This document shows, piece by piece, positions 25,746 through 34,540 of a stretch of 64,000 nt of DNA. The DNA is from Paludibacterium paludis. GTDB lineage: Bacteria; Pseudomonadota; Gammaproteobacteria; Burkholderiales; Chromobacteriaceae. The stretch is from the NCBI RefSeq assembly GCF_018802605.1, contig NZ_CP069161.1, positions 1,984,001 through 2,048,000 on the forward strand, in the 5' to 3' direction. How positions within the stretch are numbered: position 1 is the stretch's first letter; every line of letters starts with the position of its first letter. The notes beneath the pieces are model-generated. The model saw nothing but the letters and a program-made list of their open reading frames with translations. It searched no databases and was not told where the DNA came from. The position numbers and the translations under genes are program-made.

Positions 25746-27356
25746 TCAATCGTTCAGTTTGACGGCGTGTTCCCGGGTTTCGTGGAAGACGATTTGCGGC
25801 CAGCGCTCCTGGGCAAGTTGCAGATTGACCCGGCTGGTGGCGAGATAGGCGAGATTGCCGCCGGCATCGATGGCCATGTTGTTGACCAGATTGTTCTCGA
25901 ACTCTTCCAGCTTCTTGCGATCCTCGCAACTGACCCAGCGGGCGCTCCAGATGCTGGTGGATTCGAATACGGCGTCCACGCCGTATTCGGCCGCCAGGCG
26001 CGCCGCCACCACGTCGAACTGCAGTACGCCGACGGCGCCGAGGATCAGGTCGCCGCCATTGTGCGGCTTGAAGACCTGCACGGCGCCTTCCTCGCCCAGC
26101 TGCTGCAAGCCCTTTTGCAATTGCTTGAGCTTGAGCGGATTGCGGATGCGCACCGTGCGGAACAGTTCCGGCGCGAAGAACGGAATGCCGGTGAACTGCA
26201 GAAGCTCGCCATCGGAAAAACTGTCGCCGATCTGGATGTTGCCGTGGTTGGGAATGCCGATGATGTCGCCGGCGAAGGCTTCCTCGACGGTTTCCCGCTC
26301 GTGCGCCATGAAGGTTACGACGCTGGAGGCGGCGATGTCCCGGTTCAGACGCAGGTGCTTCATTTTCATGCCGCGCTCGAAGCGGCCCGAACACACGCGC
26401 AGGAAGGCGATGCGGTCGCGGTGCTTCGGATCCATGTTGGCCTGGATCTTGAACACGAACCCGGAAAACGCCGCTTCGGTCGGTTCGACGTCGCGCAAGG
26501 TGGCGTGACGCGCCGACGGGGCGGGCGCCCAGTTGATCAGGGCGTCGAGAATCTCGCGGATGCCGAAGTTGTTGATCGCCGAACCGAAGAACACCGGCGT
26601 CAGTTCTCCGGCGAGGAACTCGTCCAGATTGAATTCGTTGGAAGCGCCCTTGACGAGTTCGATTTCCATGCGCAGCTGTTCCATTTCCAGCGGGAAGAGC
26701 TCGTCGAGGCGCGGGTTGTCGATGCCGTTGACGACTTCGACATCGGTGATGAGCTTGTCGCTGCCGGCTTCGAACAGGATGACCTTGTCGTCGAGCAGGC
26801 TGTACACGCCCCGGAACACCTTGCCCATGCCGATCGGCCAGGTGACCGGCGCGCAACGGATGTTCAGGACATTTTCCACCTCGTCGAGCAGCTCCAGGGA
26901 GTCGCGCACCTCGCGGTCGTACTTGTTCATGAACGTGACGATCGGCGTATTGCGCAAGCGGCAGACGTTCAAGAGCTTGATGGTCTGCGCCTCCACGCCC
27001 TTGGCGGCGTCGATCACCATCAGCGCGGAGTCGACCGCGGTCAGCACGCGATAGGTGTCTTCCGAGAAGTCCTGGTGGCCCGGTGTGTCGAGCAGGTTCA
27101 CCGTATGGTCGCGATACTCGAACTGCATGACCGAGGAAGCGACGGAAATGCCGCGCTGCTTCTCGATCTCCATCCAGTCGGAAGTGGCGAACTTGCCGGT
27201 TTTTTTGCCTTTTACGGTACCGGCATTCTGGATGGCGCCCGAGAACAACAGGAGCTTTTCGGTCAGCGTGGTTTTGCCCGCGTCAGGGTGGGAAATGATG
27301 GCGAAGGTGCGGCGGTGCGCCACTTCGTCGGCAATGCGGCTCAATTCTGCGGACAT
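25746..27356 (-). CDS. prfC: Peptide chain release factor 3 (GTPase)
   Basis: A 536-residue translational GTPase of normal RF3 length. The G1 loop is [11 protein letters not shown]2/switch I surrounds [12 protein letters not shown]3 is [13 protein letters not shown], and G4 is [11 protein letters not shown]3 removes RF1 and RF2 from the ribosome after peptide release. The C-terminal domains end with the usual basic region. It is divergent from the riboflavin genes across 155 bp and appears to be a single-gene unit ending in a hairpin. Confidence 0.97.
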   Translation of the reverse strand: MSAELSRIADEVAHRRTFAIISHPDAGKTTLTEKLLLFSGAIQNAGTVKGKKTGKFATSDWMEIEKQRGISVASSVMQFEYRDHTVNLLDTPGHQDFSEDTYRVLTAVDSALMVIDAAKGVEAQTIKLLNVCRLRNTPIVTFMNKYDREVRDSLELLDEVENVLNIRCAPVTWPIGMGKVFRGVYSLLDDKVILFEAGSDKLITDVEVVNGIDNPRLDELFPLEMEQLRMEIELVKGASNEFNLDEFLAGELTPVFFGSAINNFGIREILDALINWAPAPSARHATLRDVEPTEAAFSGFVFKIQANMDPKHRDRIAFLRVCSGRFERGMKMKHLRLNRDIAASSVVTFMAHERETVEEAFAGDIIGIPNHGNIQIGDSFSDGELLQFTGIPFFAPELFRTVRIRNPLKLKQLQKGLQQLGEEGAVQVFKPHNGGDLILGAVGVLQFDVVAARLAAEYGVDAVFESTSIWSARWVSCEDRKKLEEFENNLVNNMAIDAGGNLAYLATSRVNLQLAQERWPQIVFHETREHAVKLND

Positions 27357-27511
27357 GGATGCGTCTGGTTGAATGCTAAAAGGGTTGATTTTACTCTGTA
27401 ATCGGTTTTTTGGGCAGTCTTTGCCGTCGGCCGGGGCGGCAGGGCGCGCGGTTTTTGGTTATGATAATGGCCATCGTGTCGTAGAACGACGTTAGCGCGA
27501 AAGAAATCTGC

Positions 27512-28123
27512 ATGTTTACAGGTATTGTCAAGGGGACGGCCGCCGTCGTGTCCATCACCGAACGGCCGGGTTTTCGCACCCATGTCCTGACGTTTCCCGA
27601 GCCGTGGCTCGAGGGGCTGGAAGTCGGCGCCTCGGTCGCGCACAACGGCTGCTGCCTGACGGTTACCGGCATCGACGGCTGCCGCGTGTCGTTCGATCTC
27701 ATGCAGGAAACCCTGCGGGTGACCAATCTTGGGCGGGTCAGGGAAGGCGATCGCGTGAACATCGAGCGCGCGGCCCGCTTTGGCGACGAGATCGGTGGGC
27801 ATCAGATGTCCGGGCACGTCATGGCCATGGCCGAGGTGACCGACGTCATCGAGACGCCCGACAATCGCACCCTCTGGTTCCGCGTGCCCGAGTCGCTCGC
27901 CCGCTATGTCTTCACCAAAGGCTACATCGGCGTCGACGGCGCGAGTCTGACGGTCGGGGAGGTGCGCCAGGCCGAGTTCTGCGTCCATCTCATTCCCGAA
28001 ACGCTCGCGCGCACCACGTTGTCCGGACGCCGTCCGGGCGACCGGGTCAATATCGAGATCGACCCGCAAACCCAGGTCATTGTCGATACCGTGGAACGGC
28101 TGCTCGCGGCCCGTTCGCTCTGA
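27512..28123 (+). CDS. ribE: Riboflavin synthase alpha chain
   Basis: A 203-residue protein made of two similar beta-barrel lumazine-binding repeats. The first starts MFTGIVKGTAAV and contains VAHNGCCLTVTG; the second contains GYIGVDGASLTVGEV and LIPETLARTT. It dismutates two 6,7-dimethyl-8-ribityllumazine molecules to riboflavin. It is first of ribE-ribB-ribH-nusB. A -10-like TATGAT is at 27460-27465. No FMN riboswitch pattern was recognised in the 155 bp upstream. The RibBA-like gene follows after 48 bp. Confidence 0.95.
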   Translation: MFTGIVKGTAAVVSITERPGFRTHVLTFPEPWLEGLEVGASVAHNGCCLTVTGIDGCRVSFDLMQETLRVTNLGRVREGDRVNIERAARFGDEIGGHQMSGHVMAMAEVTDVIETPDNRTLWFRVPESLARYVFTKGYIGVDGASLTVGEVRQAEFCVHLIPETLARTTLSGRRPGDRVNIEIDPQTQVIVDTVERLLAARSL

Positions 28124-28171
28124 CGCTTCGCGCCAAACCGGGCCCGGTGGCCCGGATGCAAGGAAAACATC

Positions 28172-29281
28172 ATGGTCATTTCTCCGATTCAAGACATCGT
28201 CGCCGATATCCGTGCCGGTAAAATGGTTGTCCTCGTGGACGCCGAAGACCGGGAAAACGAGGGCGATCTGGTGATGGCGGCCGAGTTCGTGACGGCCGAC
28301 GCCATCAACTTCATGGCAAAGCACGCGCGCGGACTGATTTGTCTGACACTCACCGAGGATCGTTGCCGGCAATTGAACCTGCCGCTGATGGTCTCCCAGA
28401 ACGGCACGCCGCACGGCACCAACTTCACCGTTTCCATCGAGGCGGCCAGCGGTGTCACGACCGGCATTTCCGCGGCCGACCGCGCGCGCACCATCCAGGT
28501 CGCCGCGGCGCGCGATGCCCGCCCGGAGGATCTTGTTCAGCCGGGGCACGTGTTTCCGCTCAAGGCTCGCAACGGCGGAGTGCTGGTGCGCGCCGGCCAT
28601 ACCGAGGCGGGGTCGGATCTCGCGCAGCTGGCCGGGTTGGAGCCGGCATCGGTGATCTGCGAGGTGATGAACGACGACGGCACGATGGCGCGCCTGCCCG
28701 AGCTGATGACCTTCGCCGCCGAACATGGCCTGAAGATCGGCACCATCGCCGATCTCATCCAGTACCGCAGCCGTACCGAATGCCTGGTCGAACACGCCGG
28801 GGAGCGCCCGGTGGAAACTCCGTTCGGTCATTTCACGCTGCACGTGTTCCGCGACGTGACGTCGCGGGCCACCCATCTTGCGCTGGTGGCCGGAGAAATC
28901 CGTCATGACCATGAGACGCTGGTGCGGGTGCACGAGCCCTTGTCGGTGATGGATTTCATCGATCCGCTGGGTGCCTCGCACACCTGGTCGCTGCCTTCGG
29001 CGATGGAGGAGATCCAGGACGCGGGCGCCGGGGTACTGGTGATGCTGCATCGCGACGAGAGCGGCGACGATCTTCTGGCCCGGGCGCTGCCGCAAGGCGA
29101 TGGCGAACCGCGCAAGTGGGACGGCAAGACCTTCGGTATCGGCGCGCAGATGCTGCGCCGGCTGGGCGTGGGCAAGATGCGCCTGATGGCGGGGTCCGTC
29201 AGCCTGCCGAGCATGGCCGGATTCGATCTTGAAGTGGCGGGTTTTCGTTTGCCCGAACACGGGGTGCCGGAAATCGGGTAA
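28172..29281 (+). CDS. ribB: 3,4-dihydroxy-2-butanone-4-phosphate synthase with degenerate GTP cyclohydrolase II domain
   Basis: A 369-residue two-domain protein. Residues 1 to about 200 are a full RibB domain: [28 protein letters not shown] and [12 protein letters not shown] carry the acidic and His active-site residues. It makes the four-carbon unit of riboflavin from ribulose 5-phosphate. The C-terminal part (about 205-369) has RibA length, but where RibA has the zinc-binding Cys cluster it reads [15 protein letters not shown], without any Cys. GTP cyclohydrolase II activity is therefore unlikely. This is the RibBX type known in many proteobacteria. A separate ribA would be needed elsewhere. 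Confidence 0.93.
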   Translation: MVISPIQDIVADIRAGKMVVLVDAEDRENEGDLVMAAEFVTADAINFMAKHARGLICLTLTEDRCRQLNLPLMVSQNGTPHGTNFTVSIEAASGVTTGISAADRARTIQVAAARDARPEDLVQPGHVFPLKARNGGVLVRAGHTEAGSDLAQLAGLEPASVICEVMNDDGTMARLPELMTFAAEHGLKIGTIADLIQYRSRTECLVEHAGERPVETPFGHFTLHVFRDVTSRATHLALVAGEIRHDHETLVRVHEPLSVMDFIDPLGASHTWSLPSAMEEIQDAGAGVLVMLHRDESGDDLLARALPQGDGEPRKWDGKTFGIGAQMLRRLGVGKMRLMAGSVSLPSMAGFDLEVAGFRLPEHGVPEIG

Positions 29282-29319
29282 ACTTACGCCCCCCGAAACA
29301 GATTTCTGCGAGGAAAAGC

Positions 29320-29787
29320 ATGCTGGAAGCCATTGAGCGTATCGAGCCGGACCTGAACGGACGCGGCCTGAAGATCGGTGTCGTGATGAGCCGGTTCAAC
29401 GAACCCGTTTGCCACGGACTGCGCGATGCCTGTCTGTCCGAACTGTCCCGGCTTGGTGTCGATGGCGCCGATGTCGTGCTCGCCACCGTTCCCGGCGCGC
29501 TGGAGATCCCTCTTGTGCTGCAGACCATGGCCAAAAGCGCACGCTTCGATGCCCTGATCGCGCTGGGGGCGGTCATCCGCGGAGAAACCTATCATTTCGA
29601 ACTGGTGTCCAATGAATCGGGCGCCGGGATCACCCGAGTCGGACTGGATCACGGCATCCCCGTGGCCAATGCCGTGCTCACCACCGAAACCGACGAGCAG
29701 GCCGAGGTGCGCATGACCGAAAAAGGTCGCGATGCCGCCCGTGTCGCCGTGGAAATGGCCCGACTGCATGCCGCCTTGCGCGGCTGA
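29320..29787 (+). CDS. ribH: 6,7-dimethyl-8-ribityllumazine synthase
   Basis: A 155-residue lumazine synthase. Family motifs are [13 protein letters not shown] near the N-terminus, VPGALEIPL in the substrate pocket, and [14 protein letters not shown] with the catalytic His. Later come [21 protein letters not shown] and the Arg/Lys-bearing C-terminal helix. It condenses the RibB product with the ribitylamino-pyrimidine to give the substrate of RibE. It lies 38 bp after ribB and 36 bp before nusB on the same strand, the widespread proteobacterial order. Confidence 0.96.
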   Translation: MLEAIERIEPDLNGRGLKIGVVMSRFNEPVCHGLRDACLSELSRLGVDGADVVLATVPGALEIPLVLQTMAKSARFDALIALGAVIRGETYHFELVSNESGAGITRVGLDHGIPVANAVLTTETDEQAEVRMTEKGRDAARVAVEMARLHAALRG

Positions 29788-29823
29788 GGCGTGGCCGCGA
29801 TCTTTATCCAAGGAAGTGACTGA

Positions 29824-30270
29824 ATGAAAACTGCACGTCGCCGCGCGCGCGAATTCGCCATGCAGGGCATCTACGAATGGCAGCTGAACCCGGATCGGGT
29901 CGCGTCGACCATCGAGAAGCACCTGCGCGAAAACGACTATTTCGCCAAGGCCGATGAAGCCCTGTTCCGGACGATCCTGTTCGGCGTGCTCAAGGACGTC
30001 GAAACCCTGTCCGCGATGCTGGCCCGCCATTACGAGCGTTCTCCCGACGATGTCAGCCCCGTGGAGCGCGCCGTGCTGCTGATGGCGGCGCTGGAGCTGA
30101 CCCAGCACCAGGAAACTCCGTATCCGGTGATCATCAACGAAGCCATCGAGATCGCCAAGACCTTCGGCGGCACCGACGGCCACAAGTTCGTCAACGGCGT
30201 GCTGGACAAGCTGGCCGCCGAGGTGCGCCCCGAAGAGTTCGCCTCCGGGCGTACCCGCCGCCAGTCGTAA
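29824..30270 (+). CDS. nusB: Transcription antitermination factor NusB
   Basis: A 148-residue helical RNA-binding protein. The Arg-rich N-terminus (MKTARRRAREFAMQGIYEWQ) is the box A RNA-binding part, and the C-terminal motif VIINEAIEIAKTFGGTDGHKFVNGVLD is the family hallmark. NusB with NusE loads on box A to support antitermination of ribosomal RNA operons. It ends the ribE-ribB-ribH-nusB unit. A strong terminator follows about 24 bp after the stop. Confidence 0.97.
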   Translation: MKTARRRAREFAMQGIYEWQLNPDRVASTIEKHLRENDYFAKADEALFRTILFGVLKDVETLSAMLARHYERSPDDVSPVERAVLLMAALELTQHQETPYPVIINEAIEIAKTFGGTDGHKFVNGVLDKLAAEVRPEEFASGRTRRQS

Positions 30271-30293
30271 GGGGCCGCGGCAAACCGGTGACG

Positions 30294-30320
30294 ACACCCG
30301 CCCTTGGGCGGGTGTTTTTT
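30294..30320 (+). terminator. Terminator after nusB
   Basis: ACACCCGCCC, a 2-nt loop (probably opened in practice), GGGCGGGTGT and a run of six T. It separates the riboflavin/nusB unit from thiL. Confidence 0.9.
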
Positions 30321-30335
30321 CGTATGGATACGCTC

Positions 30336-31289
30336 ATGAACGAATTCGACCTGATTCGGGAGTTTTTCACGCACCGCGCCGATAGCGTGGTACTGGGAGT
30401 GGGGGACGATGCGGCGATTTTGGCGCCGTCGCCCGGTCACGAATTGGTTGTCTCGGCCGACATGCTGGTCGAGGGACGGCATTTTTTTGCCGATGTGGAT
30501 CCGGCGCGTCTTGGGCATAAGTGCCTGGCCGTGAATCTGTCCGATATGGCTGCCATGGGTGCCAGGCCGCGCTGGGTGTTTTTGTCGCTGGCGCTGCCGA
30601 ATCTCGATCGCGACTGGCTGGCCGGATTTTCGGCGGGGTTCATGGGGCTTGCCGGGCGGCACGGCGTTGCTCTTGCCGGCGGCGATACGACGCGCGGGCC
30701 ATTGACGGTTTCGGTCACCATCATGGGCGAAGCGCCGGACGGCACTGCGCTTCGCCGCAGCGGCGCGCGGGCCGGTGACGAGATTTGGGTGAGCGGACGG
30801 CTAGGCCTCGCGGCCGCGGCGGTCAGGCACCGCCTTGAGGGTGTGGCGTTGCCGGCGGAGGTGCTCGACGCGGCGCTTGCCGATCTTGAGCGGCCCGAGC
30901 CGCGCGTCGCCTTGGGGCTCGCCTTGCGTGGTATCGCCAGTTGCGCCATCGATATCTCGGATGGGCTGCTGGCCGATGCCGGGCATCTGGCCGACCGTTC
31001 GGGCGTCGGGATCGACCTGTTGCTGGAGAGTGTGCCGACGCACCCGTGGCTTGCCATGCGGCGCCTGGCGTGGCGTGACTGCCTGGCTGCCGGGGGGGAC
31101 GATTATGAGTTGTGTTTTGCCGCGCCGGCCGCGCAGCGCCAGCGCATCGAAGCGTTGTCCACGCCGACGTGCCCGCTCACCCGTATCGGACGGGTCGTAT
31201 CGGGAGAGGGGGTGCGGTTGCTCGATGCCGGCGGCAATCCGTTGACTATGGGGAGGCAGGGATTTGACCATTTCGAATGTAAAGCCTGA
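30336..31289 (+). CDS. thiL: Thiamine-monophosphate kinase
   Basis: A 317-residue kinase of the PurM-like fold. Motifs seen are EFDLIREFF at the start, GVGDDAAIL (metal and ATP binding), VSADMLVEGRHF, KCLAVNLSDMAAMGARP, LAGGDTTRGP, and near the C-terminus CAIDISDGLLAD and AAGGDDYELCFAAP. It phosphorylates thiamine phosphate to the diphosphate. ATG 30336 gives the usual MxEFDLI start; an ATG at 30324 in the same frame is also possible. It follows the nusB terminator and overlaps pgpA by 26 bp. No thiamine riboswitch was seen. Confidence 0.95.
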   Translation: MNEFDLIREFFTHRADSVVLGVGDDAAILAPSPGHELVVSADMLVEGRHFFADVDPARLGHKCLAVNLSDMAAMGARPRWVFLSLALPNLDRDWLAGFSAGFMGLAGRHGVALAGGDTTRGPLTVSVTIMGEAPDGTALRRSGARAGDEIWVSGRLGLAAAAVRHRLEGVALPAEVLDAALADLERPEPRVALGLALRGIASCAIDISDGLLADAGHLADRSGVGIDLLLESVPTHPWLAMRRLAWRDCLAAGGDDYELCFAAPAAQRQRIEALSTPTCPLTRIGRVVSGEGVRLLDAGGNPLTMGRQGFDHFECKA

Positions 31290-31764
31290 CTGGCGATTGA
31301 TTACCCGGCATCCGGCATATTTTGTGGCTTTTGGTTTCGGTAGCGGTCTGTCGCCATGGGGGCCCGGCACGCTGGGCACACTGGTGGCCTACCCGCTGTA
31401 CTTTCTGCTGCAATGGGCCGGTGTGACGTGCGGCTGGCTGGCGTTGCTGTGTCTGCCTCTGTTTGTCGCGGGGGTGAAAATCTGCGATATGGCCGACGCG
31501 GTGCTGGGCACGCACGACCATAGCGGTGTCAATTTCGACGAAATCGTCGCCATGCTGCTGGTGCTCGCCTTCGTGCCGGCGACACTGTCGGCGCTCATCG
31601 CGGCATTCGTCGCATTCCGCGTGTTCGATATCGTCAAGCCATGGCCGATCGGCTGGCTCGATCGGCGCGTCAAAGGCGGATTCGGCGTCATGATCGACGA
31701 TATCCTCGCCGCCGCGATGGCGCTTGCCGTGCTGCGCGCCGCGATGGCGGCGGGGTGGCTCTAG
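31264..31764 (+). CDS. pgpA: Phosphatidylglycerophosphatase A
   Basis: A 166-residue membrane phosphatase of the PgpA family. The first conserved block is FGSGLSPWGPGTLGTLVAYPL and the second is VNFDEIVAMLL; the third is FRVFDIVKPWPIGWLDRRVKGGFGVMIDD, in which acidic residues hold the metal. Hydrophobic helices lie at about 45-65, 90-110 and 140-160. It makes phosphatidylglycerol by removing a phosphate. The start is TTG with a GGAGG-like site upstream, and the gene overlaps the end of thiL. The thiL-pgpA pair is common in proteobacteria. Confidence 0.95.
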   Translation: MTISNVKPDWRLITRHPAYFVAFGFGSGLSPWGPGTLGTLVAYPLYFLLQWAGVTCGWLALLCLPLFVAGVKICDMADAVLGTHDHSGVNFDEIVAMLLVLAFVPATLSALIAAFVAFRVFDIVKPWPIGWLDRRVKGGFGVMIDDILAAAMALAVLRAAMAAGWL

Positions 31765-31859
31765 GCGGCTGTGAGCCATCACGGGGCGGGGCATACCGGT
31801 CTTCGGCAAGTTGTGGTATGCTTGCGCCCCCTTGTTACTGTGTCCTGTCACTAAATCGC

Positions 31860-32222
31860 ATGCGAGACCCCTGCGACCACTATACCTACGACCTGATCGG
31901 CGGTACCCCGAAAAAGCCGGGGCGCAAGCCGTTGGGCGAGCGCGCCATGACGGCCGCCGAGCGCAAGCGTCGCAGCAGGGAAATCCGCCGCAACCGGTTG
32001 CAGGAGTTGTCCGTGACCGTGGAGCTGACCCGGGATGCGCAAAAATCCCTGGACAAGCTGATCGAATGGTGGGGCGTCAGCAAGAAGGAAGCCATCAATC
32101 GCGCCATTCTGATGGCGTCGCAATTGCAGACGGGCCGGACCGGCAACCTGTTCGAGCCGGATCCCGACCTATTGTTGTCGGGTGCGCGACGGCGCAAGTC
32201 GTCCGGCCCCCGCAAGCTTTGA
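31860..32222 (+). CDS. Small basic regulator, ribbon-helix-helix-like (YbfE-type)
   Basis: A 120-residue basic protein. The N-terminal part has a PKKPGRKPLGER segment like an AT-hook, then a Lys/Arg-rich helix. The C-terminal part reads LSVTVELTRDAQKSLDKLIE then GVSKKEAINRAILMASQL, the strand-helix-helix pattern of ribbon-helix-helix DNA-binding proteins. In layout it resembles the LexA-regulated E. coli protein YbfE. No LexA box was found upstream. It is separated by 2 bp from the KfrA-like gene, so the two DNA-binding proteins are probably made together. The target is unknown. Confidence 0.6.
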   Translation: MRDPCDHYTYDLIGGTPKKPGRKPLGERAMTAAERKRRSREIRRNRLQELSVTVELTRDAQKSLDKLIEWWGVSKKEAINRAILMASQLQTGRTGNLFEPDPDLLLSGARRRKSSGPRKL

Positions 32223-32234
32223 ATATGGATATTC
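32221..32234. promoter_or_regulatory. Palindrome overlapping the start codon of the KfrA-like gene
   Basis: GAATAT-GG-ATATTC is a perfect 6+6 inverted repeat that includes the ATG at 32225 and the stop of the preceding gene. KfrA-type proteins are known to repress their own genes at inverted repeats, so this is a candidate autoregulatory site. Confidence 0.45.
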
Positions 32235-33118
32235 ACCACCGCATCCGCGAAGCCGCCGAGGCACTGGTTGCCGAGGGCGTCTGGCCGACCGTTGCCGATA
32301 TCCGCTCCCGCCTTGGCACCGGCTCGAACACCACCATCAATAGCACACTGAAAACCTGGCGTCAGGACTTTCTCGCCGGCCATGTCCGGCGAGCCACCTT
32401 GCCGGGCATTCCCGCGCCGCTGCAGGCGCTGTTCGATCAACTTTGGACGCTCGCGTGCGCCGAGGCCTCCGAGCGCTTCGCTCAGGAGCTGCGCCGGTTC
32501 GAGGAGGAGCGCTCCGGGTGGGAGTCGGCGCGCAGTTCGCTGCAGGCGAGAATCTCCGAACTCGATGCGCGGGATGCGCGGGTTCAGGAGGAGGTCAACG
32601 AGTTGCGGTCGCGCCTGGAATCGGCGGCGGAGCGCATGGATGGCGCGCAGGCCGAATCGCTGCAATTGCGCAGTGAGTTGGCCGCCTTGCGGGAGCAGGC
32701 GGAGCGCCAGAACGAACTCGTGCTGTCCGTGCAGCGAGCGGCCGAACTGCGGGTCGAAGAGGTGGAGTCCCGCGCGGCAAGACAGGTCGCCGACGCGCGC
32801 GAGGAGGCCATGCGGCGGGAATCGCTGGCGTACGAGCGCCTGGAGGGGTTGCGGCTGGCTCTGTTCGAGCAGATCGAAGAAGAGCGCCGGGCGGCGCGGG
32901 CCGCCCGCGATGAAGCCCAAGCGCGTGAGCAGGAGCTGATTCGTGTCGCCGCGAGAAAGCAGGAGTCGGCGCAGGAGCGGCTTTTGTTGCTTGAGCGGGA
33001 GCGCGGCCGGCTGGAGTCGCTGGTCGAGTCGATGACGGAGCGTTTGGCCCGTATGGCGGTAGAACCCCGGGAGGGTTCGGATGAACGTCGGGCGGAGGCG
33101 CCGTTCTCCTCGGTTTGA
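32225..33118 (+). CDS. KfrA-like DNA-binding coiled-coil protein
   Basis: A 297-residue protein. Residues 1-65 match the KfrA N-terminal DNA-binding domain (IREAAEALVAEGVWPTVADI, then GTGSNTTINSTLKTWR). From about residue 80 to the end it is a continuous heptad-rich coiled coil, full of Glu, Arg and Ala. KfrA was defined on broad-host-range plasmids, where it aids stable inheritance and represses its own gene. Here it sits among chromosomal housekeeping genes after a small basic regulator. A nucleoid-organising or segregation role is possible. No plasmid replication or partition genes are nearby. Confidence 0.78.
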   Translation: MDIHHRIREAAEALVAEGVWPTVADIRSRLGTGSNTTINSTLKTWRQDFLAGHVRRATLPGIPAPLQALFDQLWTLACAEASERFAQELRRFEEERSGWESARSSLQARISELDARDARVQEEVNELRSRLESAAERMDGAQAESLQLRSELAALREQAERQNELVLSVQRAAELRVEEVESRAARQVADAREEAMRRESLAYERLEGLRLALFEQIEEERRAARAARDEAQAREQELIRVAARKQESAQERLLLLERERGRLESLVESMTERLARMAVEPREGSDERRAEAPFSSV

Positions 33119-33715
33119 GGCCCCCCTGTTTGATGGCCGTGCTCGTCGCCGCGTCCTGTTCCCCATTCTCCATCATGCCCTTGACCGCCGATCGGGCCGC
33201 GGCTATTCGCTCGCGCTCCCGAGATGGTCGTCCGGTATGGCATTGCACCGATCCGAGGCGAGGCGGGGTGTTCTCCGTTGCTTGGGCGGTGAACTATATC
33301 TCGCGCCATATTAGTATTCGCGGGCAACGGTCTGCCAGAAAACCGAAGCCACGTGTCTTCACGGCCAAGGCCGCCCATGCGGCGGCTTGGTCCACCCTCA
33401 CTACCTTTTGAGCGCGGGTCAGGCCAAGTCCGGGTTCCTTTTGTGCCCGCGGCTCATCCCGAACGCTTTTTCTCGCGCAGCGCCTGATTGTCATGGCCGC
33501 AATCTGCCGTCGTCGCTTCGCCTCCAGGTGTGGGGGGGGCTAAAACCAGGAAAGGGATACGGAATGGAGCGGGGAGGGTTCATGATCGCCGGCAAACCGG
33601 ATACGCAAGGAGTGGGGGCTGGCCGCCATCGCTTCCCAAGGCGGATTTTTGGTAGCGCCTGTCGGGGTTCGGAGAGATTCTTGGGGTCTTATGAATTAGG
33701 TGTGAAGGTAGAGTT
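33119..33715. other. 597-bp stretch without a recognisable gene
   Basis: Open frames on both strands here are short and have no recognisable motif or good ribosome site. Composition is mixed, with local AT-rich spots near 33290-33310 and 33680-33715 before the cysteine-protease-like gene. It could hold that gene's promoter, gene remnants or a small RNA; nothing specific is supported. Confidence 0.5.
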
Positions 33716-34540
33716 ATGTTTGTCGATATCTCGAGCAGAAACATAGCGCATGGCGCGGCGGCGGGTGCCGGTTCGCGGGTGGTTCCCTTGTTGGAACGCC
33801 TGCTGTCCAAATTGAAGGGGTGTTTCCGTGCTGGCCATCAGCGGCCGACACCGCTCGGTCAACGCAATGAGCCGGTTCGTGACGGAGTGGATGCCAAGCG
33901 GTGCGCATACCGTCAGCGCTACCTCAACTCATGCGGAGCCGCGGCGTTGCTGTGCGCGGCCAATGAGATGGGTGTCAAGAGTTTTCCTTCTTTGCGAGGC
34001 GGAGAGCGTGGCGGGGCGCTGGCCGCGGATCCGGCGTCGGAAACGTGGATCTACCGCATCACGTCGGGGGCGACAACGGGGCCCGGTGCCGGTCAGCGGA
34101 GCCGGAACGGGTTGGCCGCAGAAGGGTATTCGCTGCCGCACAATCTGGTGTTCGCGGCACGGTTGCTGGGGCTGGAGGGGGTATTCTATTGCGGCCGCGC
34201 GTGGCTGGGGCGTCTGATTGTCCATCGCTACCCCGGCGCTGTCAGTATGGCCAAGGGCTCGGGGGTGTCTGTCCGTTATGATAGGGCCCCACCGCCAGCC
34301 AATGGGCAGCGGGTGCTGCGGGTCGTGGTGTCGGGAGGCGGTTTGCATTGGTTGCTGGAACGTCCGGACGGATCGGTCATGGATCCCGGCCCGGGCCGCG
34401 ACTATCCGAGTCTGGCGGGCACCCTGCGTGCCAATCGCTACAGGGATACGGGCTTATGTCTGTTGCTCGAGGGGAGCAAGCCTGCCGGGCCGGTTCAGAT
34501 GGCTGCGGAGCCTCTGTCTCTTGCGTCAGTCGAGCGTTAA
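33716..34540 (+). CDS. Papain-like cysteine protease/deamidase-like protein, candidate effector
   Basis: A 274-residue protein without signal peptide or membrane segment. Three separated pieces fit a papain-like Cys-His-Asp site: YLNSCGAAALLCAA with C73, GGLHWLLE with H211 and SVMDPG with D223. The order and spacing are like C39-like or OspI-type enzymes, some of which are type III effectors that cut or deamidate host proteins. The N-terminal 70 residues are Ala/Arg/Ser-rich and low in complexity. It stands alone after a 597-bp gene-poor stretch. The stop overlaps the convergent msrC end by 15 bp. Family and function are inferred from motif geometry only. Confidence 0.5.
   Translation: MFVDISSRNIAHGAAAGAGSRVVPLLERLLSKLKGCFRAGHQRPTPLGQRNEPVRDGVDAKRCAYRQRYLNSCGAAALLCAANEMGVKSFPSLRGGERGGALAADPASETWIYRITSGATTGPGAGQRSRNGLAAEGYSLPHNLVFAARLLGLEGVFYCGRAWLGRLIVHRYPGAVSMAKGSGVSVRYDRAPPPANGQRVLRVVVSGGGLHWLLERPDGSVMDPGPGRDYPSLAGTLRANRYRDTGLCLLLEGSKPAGPVQMAAEPLSLASVER

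Noticed and set aside
25767..27401. A 544-codon open frame on the plus strand opposite prfC
   Set aside because: It is a high-GC antisense shadow; its translation has no family motifs, while the minus strand encodes an unmistakable RF3.
27357..27511. Possible FMN riboswitch before ribE
   Set aside because: I looked for the conserved RFN core sequences and the multi-stem layout and did not find them in these 155 bp.
30276..30335. Thiamine riboswitch before thiL
   Set aside because: The hairpin here has a T run and no TPP-aptamer core; it is the nusB terminator.
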